Shown here: piece after piece, positions 1 through 10,177 of the stretch
Numbering within the stretch: the stretch's first letter is position 1
How the letters are laid out: the number at the start of each line of letters is the position of its first letter
NCBI GenBank assembly: GCA_003222675.1
Contig: QHWT01000061.1
Coordinates: 1 to 64,000, forward strand
Direction: 5' to 3'
DNA from: Acidobacteriota bacterium
Lineage (GTDB): Bacteria > Acidobacteriota > Vicinamibacteria > Vicinamibacterales > 2-12-FULL-66-21
Length of the DNA stretch: 64,000 nt
Translations under genes and position numbers: made by a program
Notes under the pieces: generated by a model
The model's database searches: none
What the model was told of the DNA's origin: nothing
What the model saw: only the letters and a program-made list of their open reading frames with translations

Positions 1-3000
1 TGTTCGTCATGTTATTGACGACGGTGTTCACGCCGTCGACCGGCGCGTCCGCCGAGATGAACGCGACGATCAACGCGTTGGCGGTCGTCGTGAAGGCCGG
101 GCTCGTGACCGTGAGGTTCGGCGCGCTCGCGTTGCGCACGAACGTCCCCGCGATCGTGGGAGCCGGCCCGATCGAGACGACCAGGTTAACTGCGCTTGCG
201 CCCGTGACACGCGTCCCTGCGGTCGGCGTCGTACTGATGATGCTGCCCGCCGGCACCGTCGCACTGGGCGCCGTCGTGACGGTACCAACCACCAGGCCGG
301 CACTCGTGATCGCCGTCGTCGCCGCCGCCTGCGTCAGGCCGACGACGTTCGGCACGCCCACGCCGGTCGAGACGACCAGGTTAACCGCGCTCCCCGTCGG
401 AATCTTCTTTCCGGCGACCGGATCCTGGCTGATGACCGTCCCCGGCGGGAAGATCAAGCTGCTCGCCGTGGTCACGACGCCAACCACCAGGCCAGCGCCC
501 GTGATCGAGGCCGTCGCAACCGCCTGCGTGAGGCCGATGACGCTCGGCACCACCGCGCGCGGTGCAATGGCGACCTCGAGGTTCACGCGGCCCCCAAGGG
601 TCAGCCTCGTACCGGCGGCGGGCGTCTGACCGAGGACGGTGCCCACCGCAACCGTCACGGTTTCGACGCCGACCGTGTCACCGACCAACAGGCCGACCGC
701 GGTGATCGCGTCCGCCGCCGCCGTGTCGATCAACCCGACGACGTTCGGGACGATCGCCGTGGCGACGAAGACCGGGACCGGGATCGTCATGTCGGTGAAC
801 TGCAGCTGCTCGATATTCCGCAGCGTGTCAGTCCCTTCGGCCGCCGGGATATCCTTCGCGAGGGCAGGTACGTGTGTGACTGTCACCGTGCCGTTCGCGT
901 TGGGGGTGATATCGTAATCGGCTCGTGGGAAGTTGAACACGGCCGTGTCGCAGTTGAGCGGCGCCGCTGCGCTGCAGTCGGCCGGCACCGCCGGCGGCGT
1001 CACGATGGTCTTCACGATCGTGATGCTGCCCGGGTTGAGCCGCTGCGGATCCGCGAACACGTCGTCGACGAGCGCCTGCGGGCTGTCGACCAGCTTGATG
1101 GTCGCGTCGTTCATGACCGCTCGGAGCTGGACGTTCAGCCACAGATCGCCGTCGATGAGGTCGTCACCCTTCTTGCCTTCCAGGATGTCGCTGCCGCGGC
1201 CGCCCAGAAGGATGTCGCCGCCCATGAAGCCCACGCCTTTGACGTCGGGGATGGCCGGGTCGTTGAGATCTGCGTTGAAGCCGGTCGGTCCCATCAGCTC
1301 GGTGAGGCCCGTGATCTTTGCCGCACCAGCCGCCGTCAGTTCCATGCCGACAACAAGACACTCCGCCACTTCACCCGGAGGTTCACACAGGACTTCGTTC
1401 GAGCCGGCGATGTGATCGTTGAGATCCCAACCCGACGCCCCGTCGACAAAACGGTACTTGCTGCGGAGGTCGTTGAAGTTGAGCGGGACGTTGGGCAGCG
1501 CGAGCAGGCCGAGCTCGATGAATTCCGGGAAGGGCCATCCGCGCAGGGTGATCCAGTCGAACCCGTAATCACCCATGAACTTGTTGCTGCCTTCGGACAT
1601 CAGGTAGACATCGTCACCGCCCTCGCCGAAGTGGTTGTCCTGTCCGGGACCGCCACCCATGACATCGTCGCCGCCGATCGCGCTCAGACCGGCGAGCAGG
1701 TCGAAGACGTTGCCGCCGTCGCCGAACATGCCGCCGTCGTGGCCCTCGCCGTCGTAGAGCCAGTCGTCGCCCTCTCCGCCCAGGATGGCTTCGGCCCGCA
1801 TCGCCCCGTCGACGATGATGTCGTTGCCGGGACCGGCGAAGAACTCACACCCGTCGTCGGCGCAGATCATGAAGTCGTTCCCGTTGCCGCCGATCAGGAG
1901 ATCGGCGCCAAACCCCGGCCCTGAGCTCATGGCATCGTTGCCGTCGCCGCCCTTGAGGACGTCGTCGCCGTTGCCGCCAAAGAGCTGGTCGTCGCCGCTG
2001 CCGCCATGCAGCGTGTCGTTGCCCTCGAAGCCGTCGAGACGATCGTCGCCGCCGTTGCCGTACATCGTGTCGTCACCGACGTCGCCGATGAATTTGTCTG
2101 TGCCCGCGCCGCCATTGAACTCGATATTCTTGCCGGTGTGCAGCGGATCGAAGAAGACCTTCGTGCCGTCCGGCATGGTGAAGAGCGACATGCCGTCACC
2201 GAGATCGATGGTCGCAGTACCGGTCAGGTCGGCGGAGTTGAAGATCAGGTCCGCCGTGTTGAAGATGACGTCCATGCCGCCCTGGAAGTCCGTGTTGCGC
2301 CGGATCAGCTCGGCAAACGAGTTGCCTTCGAGCTGCTGCACCAGGTTGAGGCCGTCGAGACGCTGCAGGTAATAGAACCGGTCGCCGTCCTGCAGGTTCT
2401 CGAGCTGCTTCTCGAACACGAAGTTGAAGGTCGAGCCGAGGAGACCGCCGAACACGGCCTGGCGCTCGGCCATGCCGCCGGGCCAGAAGTCCACCGTGTC
2501 GAGACCGCTCGTGGCGGCGGACTGGAACATGAACGGCCCGTTCGCGGCGACGAGCGCGAAGGCCGCGCTCCGTTTGCCAGCCAGAGTCGTTGCGCTCGTG
2601 ATGGTCGGATGGGTGCCGTATGCGGCCACGAAGTTGACCAGCGACTCGGCATGTTTGATGTTGAGGCCGAACTCGAACCAGTTCGCATAGGGCTTGACCG
2701 CCGTGTCGCGGGTTGCCGTGAAGAACTGCCGACGCGCGACGTTCAGCGGCGAGATGCCCTCGCTTCGGCCGCGCGCCATGTTGATCGCCGGCAGATCGAG
2801 GGGCAGGCCGAGCAGCTGGTTGCGCACCGACTCAGTGACGAACTCGTCGAGCTCGTTGCCGATGGATCGCGCCAGGCCGCGCACGATGCTGCCCGCGGCC
2901 TTGTCAGCCGTCAGCGGTCCGGCGGCGCCGCCGTCGTTGTACGACTGAGGAGCGAGGAACGCATCGAACAGCCTGATGTCGTTCGGGGATTCAACGCCGT

Positions 3001-4839
3001 TTACGACGTTGATGCGCGTCACGACCTCGGGCAGCATCGAGTGGCCGAGGCGATAGACGGTGTGCGCGAACTCGGCCACGATCGCTGCGTTGATCGACGT
3101 GAGGCCGCCGAGGAACGGGTTGATCAGGGGCTGAACCTTGCGCGCGAATTCCTCGAACACGAGGTGCTGGTACTGCATCTCGGTGCCGAACCGCGCGGCC
3201 TGGAACAGCCGTTCACCGTAATCCCAACCGGAGGGTGCGTGCACCGCGTGCCACGCCGCGATCTCTGCCGGCGTCAACAGCGCGTTGATCCGGCGGTCGA
3301 TATCGTGCGCGAGGCGGTTGTGCTCCGCGTGGAAGATCTGGTGCACCATCGTCAGCGCGATGTTCTCGTTGCCGCGTCCATCGCCCGTGATCATGTGAAT
3401 GTTCAGCAGCTCGTCGTCATAGGTGCCGGGATCCTGGACGCCGGTGCGGAAGTTGGTGATCGTGGCATTCGCATCCGGCGTGAGACCGGGCGCGGGCACC
3501 GCATTGTGCGCGATGTCGTTGAGGAACGCGTGACCGGTGCGGAAGGCGTTCGCCGGAATGAGGTCCGCAGAACGATCTGCGGGAAGCCGTTCGGACCGGG
3601 CTTGAAGCGCCCGTACGGATCCGTCAGCAGCAGCGGCACGTCGAAGAGGTCCGAGTCGAGCAGCTGAATGCCGAGCAGTCGCGCCGACTGCAACTTGACG
3701 TCGGCCCAGCTGCCGATGTTGCAGATGTTGTCGCCAGGGATGCCGGTTGGACGCGGCGCGCAGAAGGCGCCGTCAAGCACCAGGCCGGTCTGCACGGGTT
3801 TGCCCGCAGCGTTCTGCACGTACTCGCGCAGGAACACCTGATGTGACGGATGCGACGTGTAGGTCTGGTTCTGATCGACCCACGGCGTCGTCGTATTCTG
3901 CGCCTCCTGCACGTCGTCGAGGCTCTCGTCCTGCGGCGTGGCGGGGTTGTCACCGGTCACGCCGTCCGGTCCGGGCTGGTTGGTCGCGCGGGTCATGACC
4001 ATGAAGCGCTGGGCGACCGGGATGTCGTCAGCGTTGCCGAAGATATGGTCCGGCCCTGCGACGAGCGGATCATCATCGTTCAACGGCATGATGACCGTGC
4101 CGCCACCCTTGGTCACGAGATCCAACCCGTGATCGAAGAACTGGCCGAAGAACGTGAACATCAGGTTGAACGGCGCCGACAGACCGAAGTCCGGCGTGAT
4201 GTTCGGAATGAACAGCGCGCCCGATACAGGATCCGCCTCCCCCGCCGGTGAGCAGACGAATCCGCCCGAGCCGCAGGGATTCTGTGACGCGGCGAACGCG
4301 GCGGGGTTGGCAGCGGTCTGATCGAGGACCAGGTTGCTGACCACGCGCGGCTGGGGATCGCTGACGAATCCCTTCTTCTGTGCGTACGACGTCGCCTGGC
4401 CGGCAGCTTGTCCGCCAGGGCCGTCGGGGTCGAACCGCAGCGTCTCCGCGGAACGGAAGATCGGCGGCAGCAGGCGCGGGAAGACGAGATCGGCCTGGCC
4501 GAAATGCGTCTGACCGGGCACGAGGTTGTTGAACGATCCGTCGACCGTGCGCAGGCCGCGCGGCAGCTGCGGGTCGGAAACCTGGTTTGGCCCAGGCCCC
4601 AAGAGCGTTCCACCCGCCGCGTGATCCTGCGACACGAGGATCTGTTCATAGATGAACCGCAGGTCGCCGGCAGTAAGGTTGAACCCCTGGCTGACCGGGG
4701 CGGTCTGCTGCTGCGCGTGAACGGTCGGCTGGAATACCGGACGTCCAATTGGCGACAGGGTCATTGCGATCATCATCGCGACGGCCCAGCGTTTCGCTGA
4801 GCGCGAGCGACGACAGGTAAACGGCTGCTTCACTCTCAT
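1..4839 (-). CDS. Secreted animal-type haem peroxidase with RTX and PASTA repeats (partial, frameshifted)
   Basis: This is a large exported protein, with about 1,600 codons visible and the C-terminus beyond the left edge. The start is the ATG at 4839, because GGAGG lies just upstream; a TTG four codons earlier overlaps that ribosome site. A signal peptide ends near VHAQQ. The N-terminal part has the animal haem peroxidase distal region (GQFFDHGLDL) and, after a frameshift near 3561, REH-like EHNRLAHDI and the proximal RLGHSML. From about 2150 to 1620 and again near 1200 come RTX-type GGxGxD calcium-binding repeats. About 770 to 170 hold three PASTA-like repeats starting VPNVVGL, VPSVIGL and VPNVVGL. 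Reading continues in the shifted frame to base 1 without a stop at the points I checked. A one-base deletion, real or an assembly error, explains the shift. The family suggests peroxide-dependent oxidation at or outside the cell surface. Confidence 0.85.
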
Positions 4840-5098
4840 GGTTTCCTCCAATTAGTCCGTGTTGCCGCACTGACACACTTCGAGCTGCCCTGACCGATGG
4901 TCGTCATCGGACTCCTTTCCTTGCGTTACACGCGCGAACGAATTCCTGCTGAACGAGTGGAATCGCGGGAGCAGCTGAAGGCGCGTCCACGCGACACCTC
5001 CAGCGACACGACGTCCGTCGGCGAAAGCCGCGTACGCCCGTTTCGGCCACGAGGCCGAAGCTCGAGTCGCGGATTACGAGGCGTTGAGAAGGGAGCTG

Positions 5099-5674
5099 CT
5101 AGGGCGGCGCGCGAAGCGCACCACTGCCAATAGAAGCCGGGCGGAAGCAATCAACGCTGAAGGGAAAGTGAGGGTCGCGGCGGCTCGCCGCTGGAAGCGG
5201 AACCTGGTGGTGTGCCCTGAGACGCTCGTGGTCATCATCGGCCGGGCAGGCGTCAGATGATTTCTGATCGTCAGCTGGCGGGCCGCGGAGCGAATGCGCG
5301 TCTAACGGGCGGAACACCCGAGGGTCCGTCTGCACGTGAAACAAATGAAAGCTGTCGCTGAAATTTGCCGCGAGGCGCTCGCCAGCCGAGATCGCATGTC
5401 CGGAACCGCCGGACGAATCGTCGTCACCGTCGTCGTCGTCCTCGCCATCGTCATCGCAAGAATCCGGCGAATTGAGGCCGGCGTCATCCGTCCACTGATG
5501 ATCTCGGGAGGAATCAGGCGAGTCGGCGCAAACGGACGGATCGTCGGTCAAGGCGTCGTGATCTGACGAAACCGGGGCGGGCAGCAGCAACACCAGGCCA
5601 GCGCACACGACGAAGGTCGAGGCGAACTGGGCAAGCGCGGGCCCGGCGAACGACCGTCGTCGGATCGTTGTCAA
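5099..5674 (-). CDS. Hypothetical exported aspartate-rich protein
   Basis: The open frame gives about 191 residues if it starts at the TTG at 5674, which has AGGAG four bases upstream; the frame stays open to 5698. Residues 8-35 form a hydrophobic export or anchor segment (FVVCAGLVLLLPAPVSS). The middle is very acidic, with a run of D and E residues and the sequence DDDGEDDDDGDDDSSGG. The last 60 residues look low in complexity and may be read-through of non-coding DNA. I recognise no family. It lies between the peroxidase gene and a palindromic repeat cluster, with no clear operon partner. It could also be a chance open frame, since the region is GC-rich. Confidence 0.4.
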   Translation of the reverse strand: MTTIRRRSFAGPALAQFASTFVVCAGLVLLLPAPVSSDHDALTDDPSVCADSPDSSRDHQWTDDAGLNSPDSCDDDGEDDDDGDDDSSGGSGHAISAGERLAANFSDSFHLFHVQTDPRVFRPLDAHSLRGPPADDQKSSDACPADDDHERLRAHHQVPLPAASRRDPHFPFSVDCFRPASIGSGALRAPP

Positions 5675-5721
5675 TGCACTCCTGTCGACACCCACCAAAT
5701 GAGGGGGAACTGCGCGTGAGG

Positions 5722-5837
5722 CTAAAGGACGAGGCCAAAAATGAAAATGGCCCTTTAGTGGGGGACAAGGAGCAAGGAGCTAGGAGCTAGATCGAAATGA
5801 GACACGGATCGCTCTAACTCCCACCTCCTAGCTCCTT
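5722..5837. repeat. Palindromic repeat cluster
   Basis: Two nested dyads are visible. CTAAAGG (5722-5728) pairs with CCTTTAG (5752-5758) around an inner GGCCA/TGGCC stem. AAGGAGCTAGGAG (5774-5786) is exactly complementary to CTCCTAGCTCCTT (5825-5837). The cluster lies between a minus-strand hypothetical gene and the plus-strand ankyrin gene. It looks like a REP-type intergenic element rather than a simple terminator. Confidence 0.6.
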
Positions 5838-6002
5838 TCGAAGTCTGCTGGTTCAGCGATGAAAGTCTGCCGCGCCGCAACCTTCACGTGGAGAGCGATC
5901 GAAATACGCTGGCAAAACATGCGTCGATTCGCGCCGGACATGGAACACGCCCTGCTTCTCCCTCGACCCCGAGAACCGACACCACCAGGCAAGGAGCGAC
6001 GG

Positions 6003-6863
6003 ATGAACGGCAGGCTGACGATACGAACGGCTTTCCTTTTGCTGACACTTGTTCCCCTCGCGTGCAGCACCCCGAAGGAGCGCGCGCGGCAGAAGCTCGG
6101 CGAGATGAACATCACGTACGACCAGGAGACGTTCGTCGAGCGCGCGAAGGCAGGCGACGGCATCGTCGTGGCCCAGTTTCTCGCCGCCGGGATGAACCCC
6201 AACGCGAGGAACAGAGAGGGCAAGACGGCATTGATCGCCGCGTCGGAAACCGGCCGCACGGATCTGGCGCGGTTTCTCCTCGACAAGGGAGCGGCGGTGA
6301 ACGTGAGGGACGCGAAGTTCAATGCGACGCCGCTCATCTGGGCCGGGCTCTCGAACAACGGCCAGGTGACGAAACTGCTGCTCGAGCACGGCGCGGATCC
6401 CAAGGCGAGGGAAGCGCAGGGGGGCACGACCGCGCTCCATGCTGCGGCCGGACGAGGCAACCTCGAGACCGTCAAGCTGCTGCTCGGCAAGGGAGCCAAC
6501 ATCAACGACCGGGACAAAGGGGCTCGTACGCCGACGATGATTGCGGCGGCGAAGGGGCGCTCGAACATCGTGAAGTTGCTCGTCGAGAAGGGCGCCGACC
6601 TGAAGACCACCGACCGCGAGGGCAACACGTCCCTCATGTGGGCGGCCAAGGGCGGCAACATCGAAACCGTGAAGCTGCTGCTCGAAAAAGGCGCGAACGT
6701 CAGTGTGAAGAATTCCGGCGGCCTCAGCGCGCTCTCTCTCGCGCACACCGCCAACAGGACCGAGATGGAGGCGCTGCTCTTGAAAGCCGGCGCGCAAGAG
6801 GCGAAAGAGCCCGCAGGCAAGAAGAGCGGCGCCGATGCCCAGCCGGCGAGGCGATCACGATAA
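6003..6863 (+). CDS. Ankyrin-repeat lipoprotein
   Basis: A 286-residue protein. The ATG at 6003 was chosen because AGGAG precedes it and because it begins a lipoprotein signal peptide (hydrophobic core, then LVPLACS with the lipobox Cys near residue 21). From about residue 40 onward there are seven or so ankyrin repeats with typical TALHAAAGRGNLETVKLLL and LLEKGA patterns. The C-terminal 20 residues are Lys/Ala-rich and probably disordered. Ankyrin repeats bind other proteins. An exported, lipid-anchored version would do so in the periplasm or on the outer membrane; partner unknown. The reading frame is open upstream to 5859, but that part has no ribosome site and overlaps the repeat region. 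It appears to be monocistronic. Confidence 0.85.
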   Translation: MNGRLTIRTAFLLLTLVPLACSTPKERARQKLGEMNITYDQETFVERAKAGDGIVVAQFLAAGMNPNARNREGKTALIAASETGRTDLARFLLDKGAAVNVRDAKFNATPLIWAGLSNNGQVTKLLLEHGADPKAREAQGGTTALHAAAGRGNLETVKLLLGKGANINDRDKGARTPTMIAAAKGRSNIVKLLVEKGADLKTTDREGNTSLMWAAKGGNIETVKLLLEKGANVSVKNSGGLSALSLAHTANRTEMEALLLKAGAQEAKEPAGKKSGADAQPARRSR

Positions 6864-6988
6864 TCAATCCGGCTCACCGCTTATGGCTCAGCGCTCAGGC
6901 CGGCTCGAGCCAGGAGCCGGCGTGAGCGATGAGTCATGCTCACGCGTCGGACGACGACGACGAAGCAGACGAAGGGAACGGATCTCGG

Positions 6989-7303
6989 AAACGAAGCAAC
7001 GAAGGCAACGGAGGCCAACGAAGAAAGCCACACAAGAAAGTCAGGGTGACGCTGAGCCGCAGCCGCAAAGATACGCAGACGACACGTCTGCCACACGCGC
7101 TTCGCGCGGTAGAGGTCACGCGAGATCTGGAATACGAGCAACGTGTGATTCAGCGGTTGTTCGTATTCCAGATCTCGCGTGACCTCGTATGGGCCGGGCA
7201 CAGATACCAGAGCCCGGCCCGTGGCGGACGTGTCGTCTGCGTGTCTGCCCTGCTGTGCTGCGGCGTCTTCTTCGTTCCCTTCGTGGCCTTCGTTGCTTCG
7301 TTT
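6989..7303. repeat. Nested 315-bp inverted repeat
   Basis: Three arm pairs are nested around one centre. The outer arms AAACGAAGCAACGAAGGC (6989-7006) pair with 7286-7303. The middle arms 7073-7092 and 7223-7242 match at 19 of 20 bases. The inner arms 7112-7137 and 7161-7186 are a perfect 26-bp inverted repeat with a 23-base loop. The rest of 6864-7331 contains no gene I can support. The structure resembles a REP or MITE-like non-autonomous element. No terminal target duplication was recognised. Confidence 0.75.
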
Positions 7304-7331
7304 TGAGAATCCGTTACCTCCGTCAACCTCC

Positions 7332-9266
7332 TTACTTCCGTGGCACGCCCGGTACTGCGCTGCGCGCTTTGAGAGTGGCTGCGAGCGAGTGGAGGCGGAC
7401 CGCATCGACGCCGCTCGCCTCGCGGGCGTCCTGTTCGAGCTGAGCGGCGAGCGAGTCGAGCTGATCGAGCGCGCCGCGCGCGGGATGATCGCCACTCGCG
7501 CGATCGAGCGCGGTTTTGACGGCCCCCGCCCGCCCCGCCTCGATGCTGTTGCTCCGCCTGAGCTGATCGAGATACGCGCGCGCGACCGTCACGTTCGCCG
7601 GCCAGGTAACGCGCTGCTGATCCTGGACGTTCAGCTCGTCAACGCGCACCAGGCTTGCCGCAGCGATTTCGTTTTGCGAAAGATGTTCGCTCGGCAGGAG
7701 TCTGAACACGTCGATCCCGCGGGCAATCTCCGAACCGTAGATGCGGCCGTTGTACCAATACGCTGACCAGTACCCGCCGGTGATCAGGGTCTTTGCGTCG
7801 ATCGGCCCGCGATCGAAGAAGGCGATCTCGACGGGCTTGGCGGAATCGGTGAAATCGAACAGCGACACGCCGCCTTGATACCAGCCCTGGACCATGATGT
7901 CTCTGCCTGGCACCGGGACGATCGATCCGTTGTGCGCAACGCAGTTCTCCTGCTCGGTCTGCGCGGCCGGCATCTTGTAGTAGGAGCGGAACTGCAGTTT
8001 TTTATCGACGATGTCGAAGATCGCGTCGGCGCCCCAGTTCGGAAGGTCGGTGGCCCGGCATCGCGGGCGCGTGCCGCCGCCCCACTCGTCGGTGAAGATC
8101 ACCTTCGTGCCATCGTTGTTGAACGTGGCAGAGTGCCAGTACGCGAAGTTCTTGTCCGAGACCTGATCGAGGCGCACGGGGTGAACGGGATCCGAGATAT
8201 CCAGCAGGAGGCCGTTGCCCGAGCAGGCGCCCGCCGCAAGGCCGATTTCCGGAAACACCGTGATGTCGTGGCACTGGTTCGTCACGCGCGCGCGCTGCGT
8301 GCCCGGTCCCCGATCGCCGCCCGGTTCGAGACCGGCGATCGCGCCTGTCTGCACATCCGCGAAGATTCGCGGCCGATTGACGATGCGTGCTTTCTCGGGA
8401 GCCGCGAGCGGCACCTGGATCACATCGATGCTGAAGAGCGAGGTGTTCGGATCTTCCTTGGGATCCTTCGCAGAGCAGCCTTCGAGTTCTTCTCCGGGGC
8501 GCACCGAGCTCGTGCCGGACCCGTAGATGTAGAGGTTGGCCTTGTCTTTCGGATCCGTCACCAGCGTGTGCGTGTGCGAGCCGCGGCACGTCTGCACCGC
8601 CGCAACCTGCTTCGGCTTCGTGATGTCGCTGATGTCGAAGATGCGGACGCCGCGGAAGCGCTCCTTGCTGACTGTCTCGGTCACGCCCTCGGTTCCGCAA
8701 TCGAGGCGGCCCCGCGTCTGCTCGACCGACATGAACAGCATGTTGCCGTGGATGGACATATCGCCCTGGCCGCCAGGACACACGACCGAGGCAAGCAGCC
8801 GCGGCTTCTTTGGTGTCTCGATGTCGTAAGTATTGAATCCGTTGAAATTGCCGATGAACAGATCCGCACGTTGAAATGCGAGATCGGAGTTCGCGTAGCC
8901 GAGACCATTCGGGTTCTGCCCACGGCCTCCTCGTCCGTCCGGAGTTGCCGGCTGATCGGCGTTCGGCGTCGGCGGCAGCTCACGCCCTGCGTCAGCGGCC
9001 GCAGTTTCCGCGGGTGTCGGCGTGCGTTCGGGGCCGGTGGGCGGACCGGCGGGCTGCTTCGGATCGAAGAAGCCCTTCGGCTTTGGAAGGCTGGCGATCA
9101 GCTCCATGTTGCGAGCGGCAACCCCCGCGTCGTGAAAACCTGCCTTCAGGCCGACGCGAGGATCGGCCGGCGCGGACGAGGGCGGACGATCCTGCGCGCG
9201 CCCGGCAACAACGAGCGTCAGCACCACGGCGGAAAGACAGAGGACCCTGCTGGCAACCGGTTTCAT
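7332..9266 (-). CDS. LVIVD-repeat secreted beta-propeller-like protein
   Basis: A 644-residue exported protein. The ATG at 9266 is preceded by AAGGAG and overlaps the TGA of the DUF305 gene (ATGA), so the pair is translationally coupled. The frame stays open far upstream, but that stretch is merely antisense or out of frame to the DUF305 gene. A signal peptide ends at VAGRAQ. Repeats of the LVIVD type, such as GVRIFDISDITKPKQVA and GLLLDISDPVHPVRL, run through the middle and match the family of predicted cell-surface beta-propellers of unknown function. Several Cys/His-containing loops (GSHTHTL, NQCHDITVF) could bind metal. A helical C-terminus of about 110 residues follows. Its substrate is unknown. 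Confidence 0.85.
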   Translation of the reverse strand: MKPVASRVLCLSAVVLTLVVAGRAQDRPPSSAPADPRVGLKAGFHDAGVAARNMELIASLPKPKGFFDPKQPAGPPTGPERTPTPAETAAADAGRELPPTPNADQPATPDGRGGRGQNPNGLGYANSDLAFQRADLFIGNFNGFNTYDIETPKKPRLLASVVCPGGQGDMSIHGNMLFMSVEQTRGRLDCGTEGVTETVSKERFRGVRIFDISDITKPKQVAAVQTCRGSHTHTLVTDPKDKANLYIYGSGTSSVRPGEELEGCSAKDPKEDPNTSLFSIDVIQVPLAAPEKARIVNRPRIFADVQTGAIAGLEPGGDRGPGTQRARVTNQCHDITVFPEIGLAAGACSGNGLLLDISDPVHPVRLDQVSDKNFAYWHSATFNNDGTKVIFTDEWGGGTRPRCRATDLPNWGADAIFDIVDKKLQFRSYYKMPAAQTEQENCVAHNGSIVPVPGRDIMVQGWYQGGVSLFDFTDSAKPVEIAFFDRGPIDAKTLITGGYWSAYWYNGRIYGSEIARGIDVFRLLPSEHLSQNEIAAASLVRVDELNVQDQQRVTWPANVTVARAYLDQLRRSNSIEAGRAGAVKTALDRASGDHPARGALDQLDSLAAQLEQDAREASGVDAVRLHSLAATLKARSAVPGVPRK

Positions 9267-9928
9267 TTCTGAAGCTCCTTGAGCATGGCGTCCATGCGGT
9301 CGATCTCCATGCGCTGATCGGCGTCGACATCCGACGCAAATGCGAAAATCTCCGAGTCCTGTCCGGCGCCTGGCGTCGCGAACAGGTCCTGCACCATCGT
9401 GAGCGCGCCGCCGTGGTGCTTGATCATGCCCTCGAGAAAGAGACGATCGAACTCGGTCCCCTTCGCCTCGGCAAGGCGATTCATTTCTTCCGCGGTCAGC
9501 ATGCCGGGCATCAGCACCGCCCCGTGCATGTGCATGGCGTGCGGGCCGGGAACCTCCTGGCCCCGCGCCTCGAGCCAGTGCTGCATCATCTTGATCTCGT
9601 CTGCCTGCGAGACTTCGATCCGCATGGCGAGCTTCCGCATCTCCTCGCTGTTGGTCCGTGTGCGCAGCAGGTCGGTCATCTCGATGGCCTGCGCATGGTG
9701 GCCGATCATGCCCTGCATGAACCTGACATCGGCCGCGGTGAAACCGGGCTGTGGCAGGTCGGCCGCCTTCTCGGGAGGGAGCACGCGGCTCGATTCGCCG
9801 GGTGCACCGGGCTGAACGATCGGTGCAGTCGGCCGACTGGTGGACGAAGACGCGGTGCGGCAGGCGCTCACCATCATCAGCGGCAGAAGAACTATGGCGG
9901 CTCGATGCGCGAAAAGCCTGATCGTCAC
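9263..9928 (-). CDS. DUF305-family lipoprotein
   Basis: A 221-residue protein starting at GTG 9928. The N-terminus is a lipoprotein signal (LLPLMMVSAC). The DUF305 domain occupies about residues 60-215 and shows the paired helices typical of this ferritin-like family: MIGHHAQAIEM near residue 75 and MIKHHGGALTM near residue 170. It also has Met/His-rich motifs (MMQHW, HAMHMHG) suited to copper or other metal binding. The gene overlaps the LVIVD gene by four bases and probably shares its transcript. DUF305 proteins are often found with copper handling or oxidase genes, but the exact role is not established. The pairing with an LVIVD protein suggests a joint periplasmic function. Confidence 0.88.
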   Translation of the reverse strand: MTIRLFAHRAAIVLLPLMMVSACRTASSSTSRPTAPIVQPGAPGESSRVLPPEKAADLPQPGFTAADVRFMQGMIGHHAQAIEMTDLLRTRTNSEEMRKLAMRIEVSQADEIKMMQHWLEARGQEVPGPHAMHMHGAVLMPGMLTAEEMNRLAEAKGTEFDRLFLEGMIKHHGGALTMVQDLFATPGAGQDSEIFAFASDVDADQRMEIDRMDAMLKELQK

Positions 9929-10136
9929 GCGAGTAACTCTGACTGGCGGCCGCGTGTTCTGTCAAGCGTACGACGCGCTGAGAGGATCGTTCCAGAGCTG
10001 ATCGACCTTCATGCGCAACGCTGCGGCGAGGCCGTGTCAATTTCAAGCAGGTGACATGGCGCCAGGAAATGGAGAGGCCCGTCGCGCCGGCCGCGTGGCG
10101 GAACGCGATGGCGACAGCGAGGAGAGGTGAAGATGA

Positions 10137-10171
10137 AGATCGCGCCGTCTCACCCCGAGAAGGCGCGATCT
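10137..10171 (-). terminator. Hairpin downstream of the YceI remnant
   Basis: AGATCGCGCC (10137-10146) is exactly complementary to GGCGCGATCT (10162-10171) with a 15-base loop. It begins six bases beyond the stop of the YceI fragment. Only a weak T-rich tail follows on the minus strand, so it may be an intrinsic terminator or a mere hairpin. Confidence 0.45.
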
Positions 10172-10177
10172 TCCTGC

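Noticed and set aside
1620-2150. Short periodic DNA repeat
   Set aside because: It is explained by RTX GGxGxD codons of the peroxidase protein.
2006-3667. Long plus-strand open frame opposite the peroxidase gene
   Set aside because: It is the antisense shadow of the RTX/peroxidase coding frame, with repetitive valine- and arginine-rich residues and no family motif.
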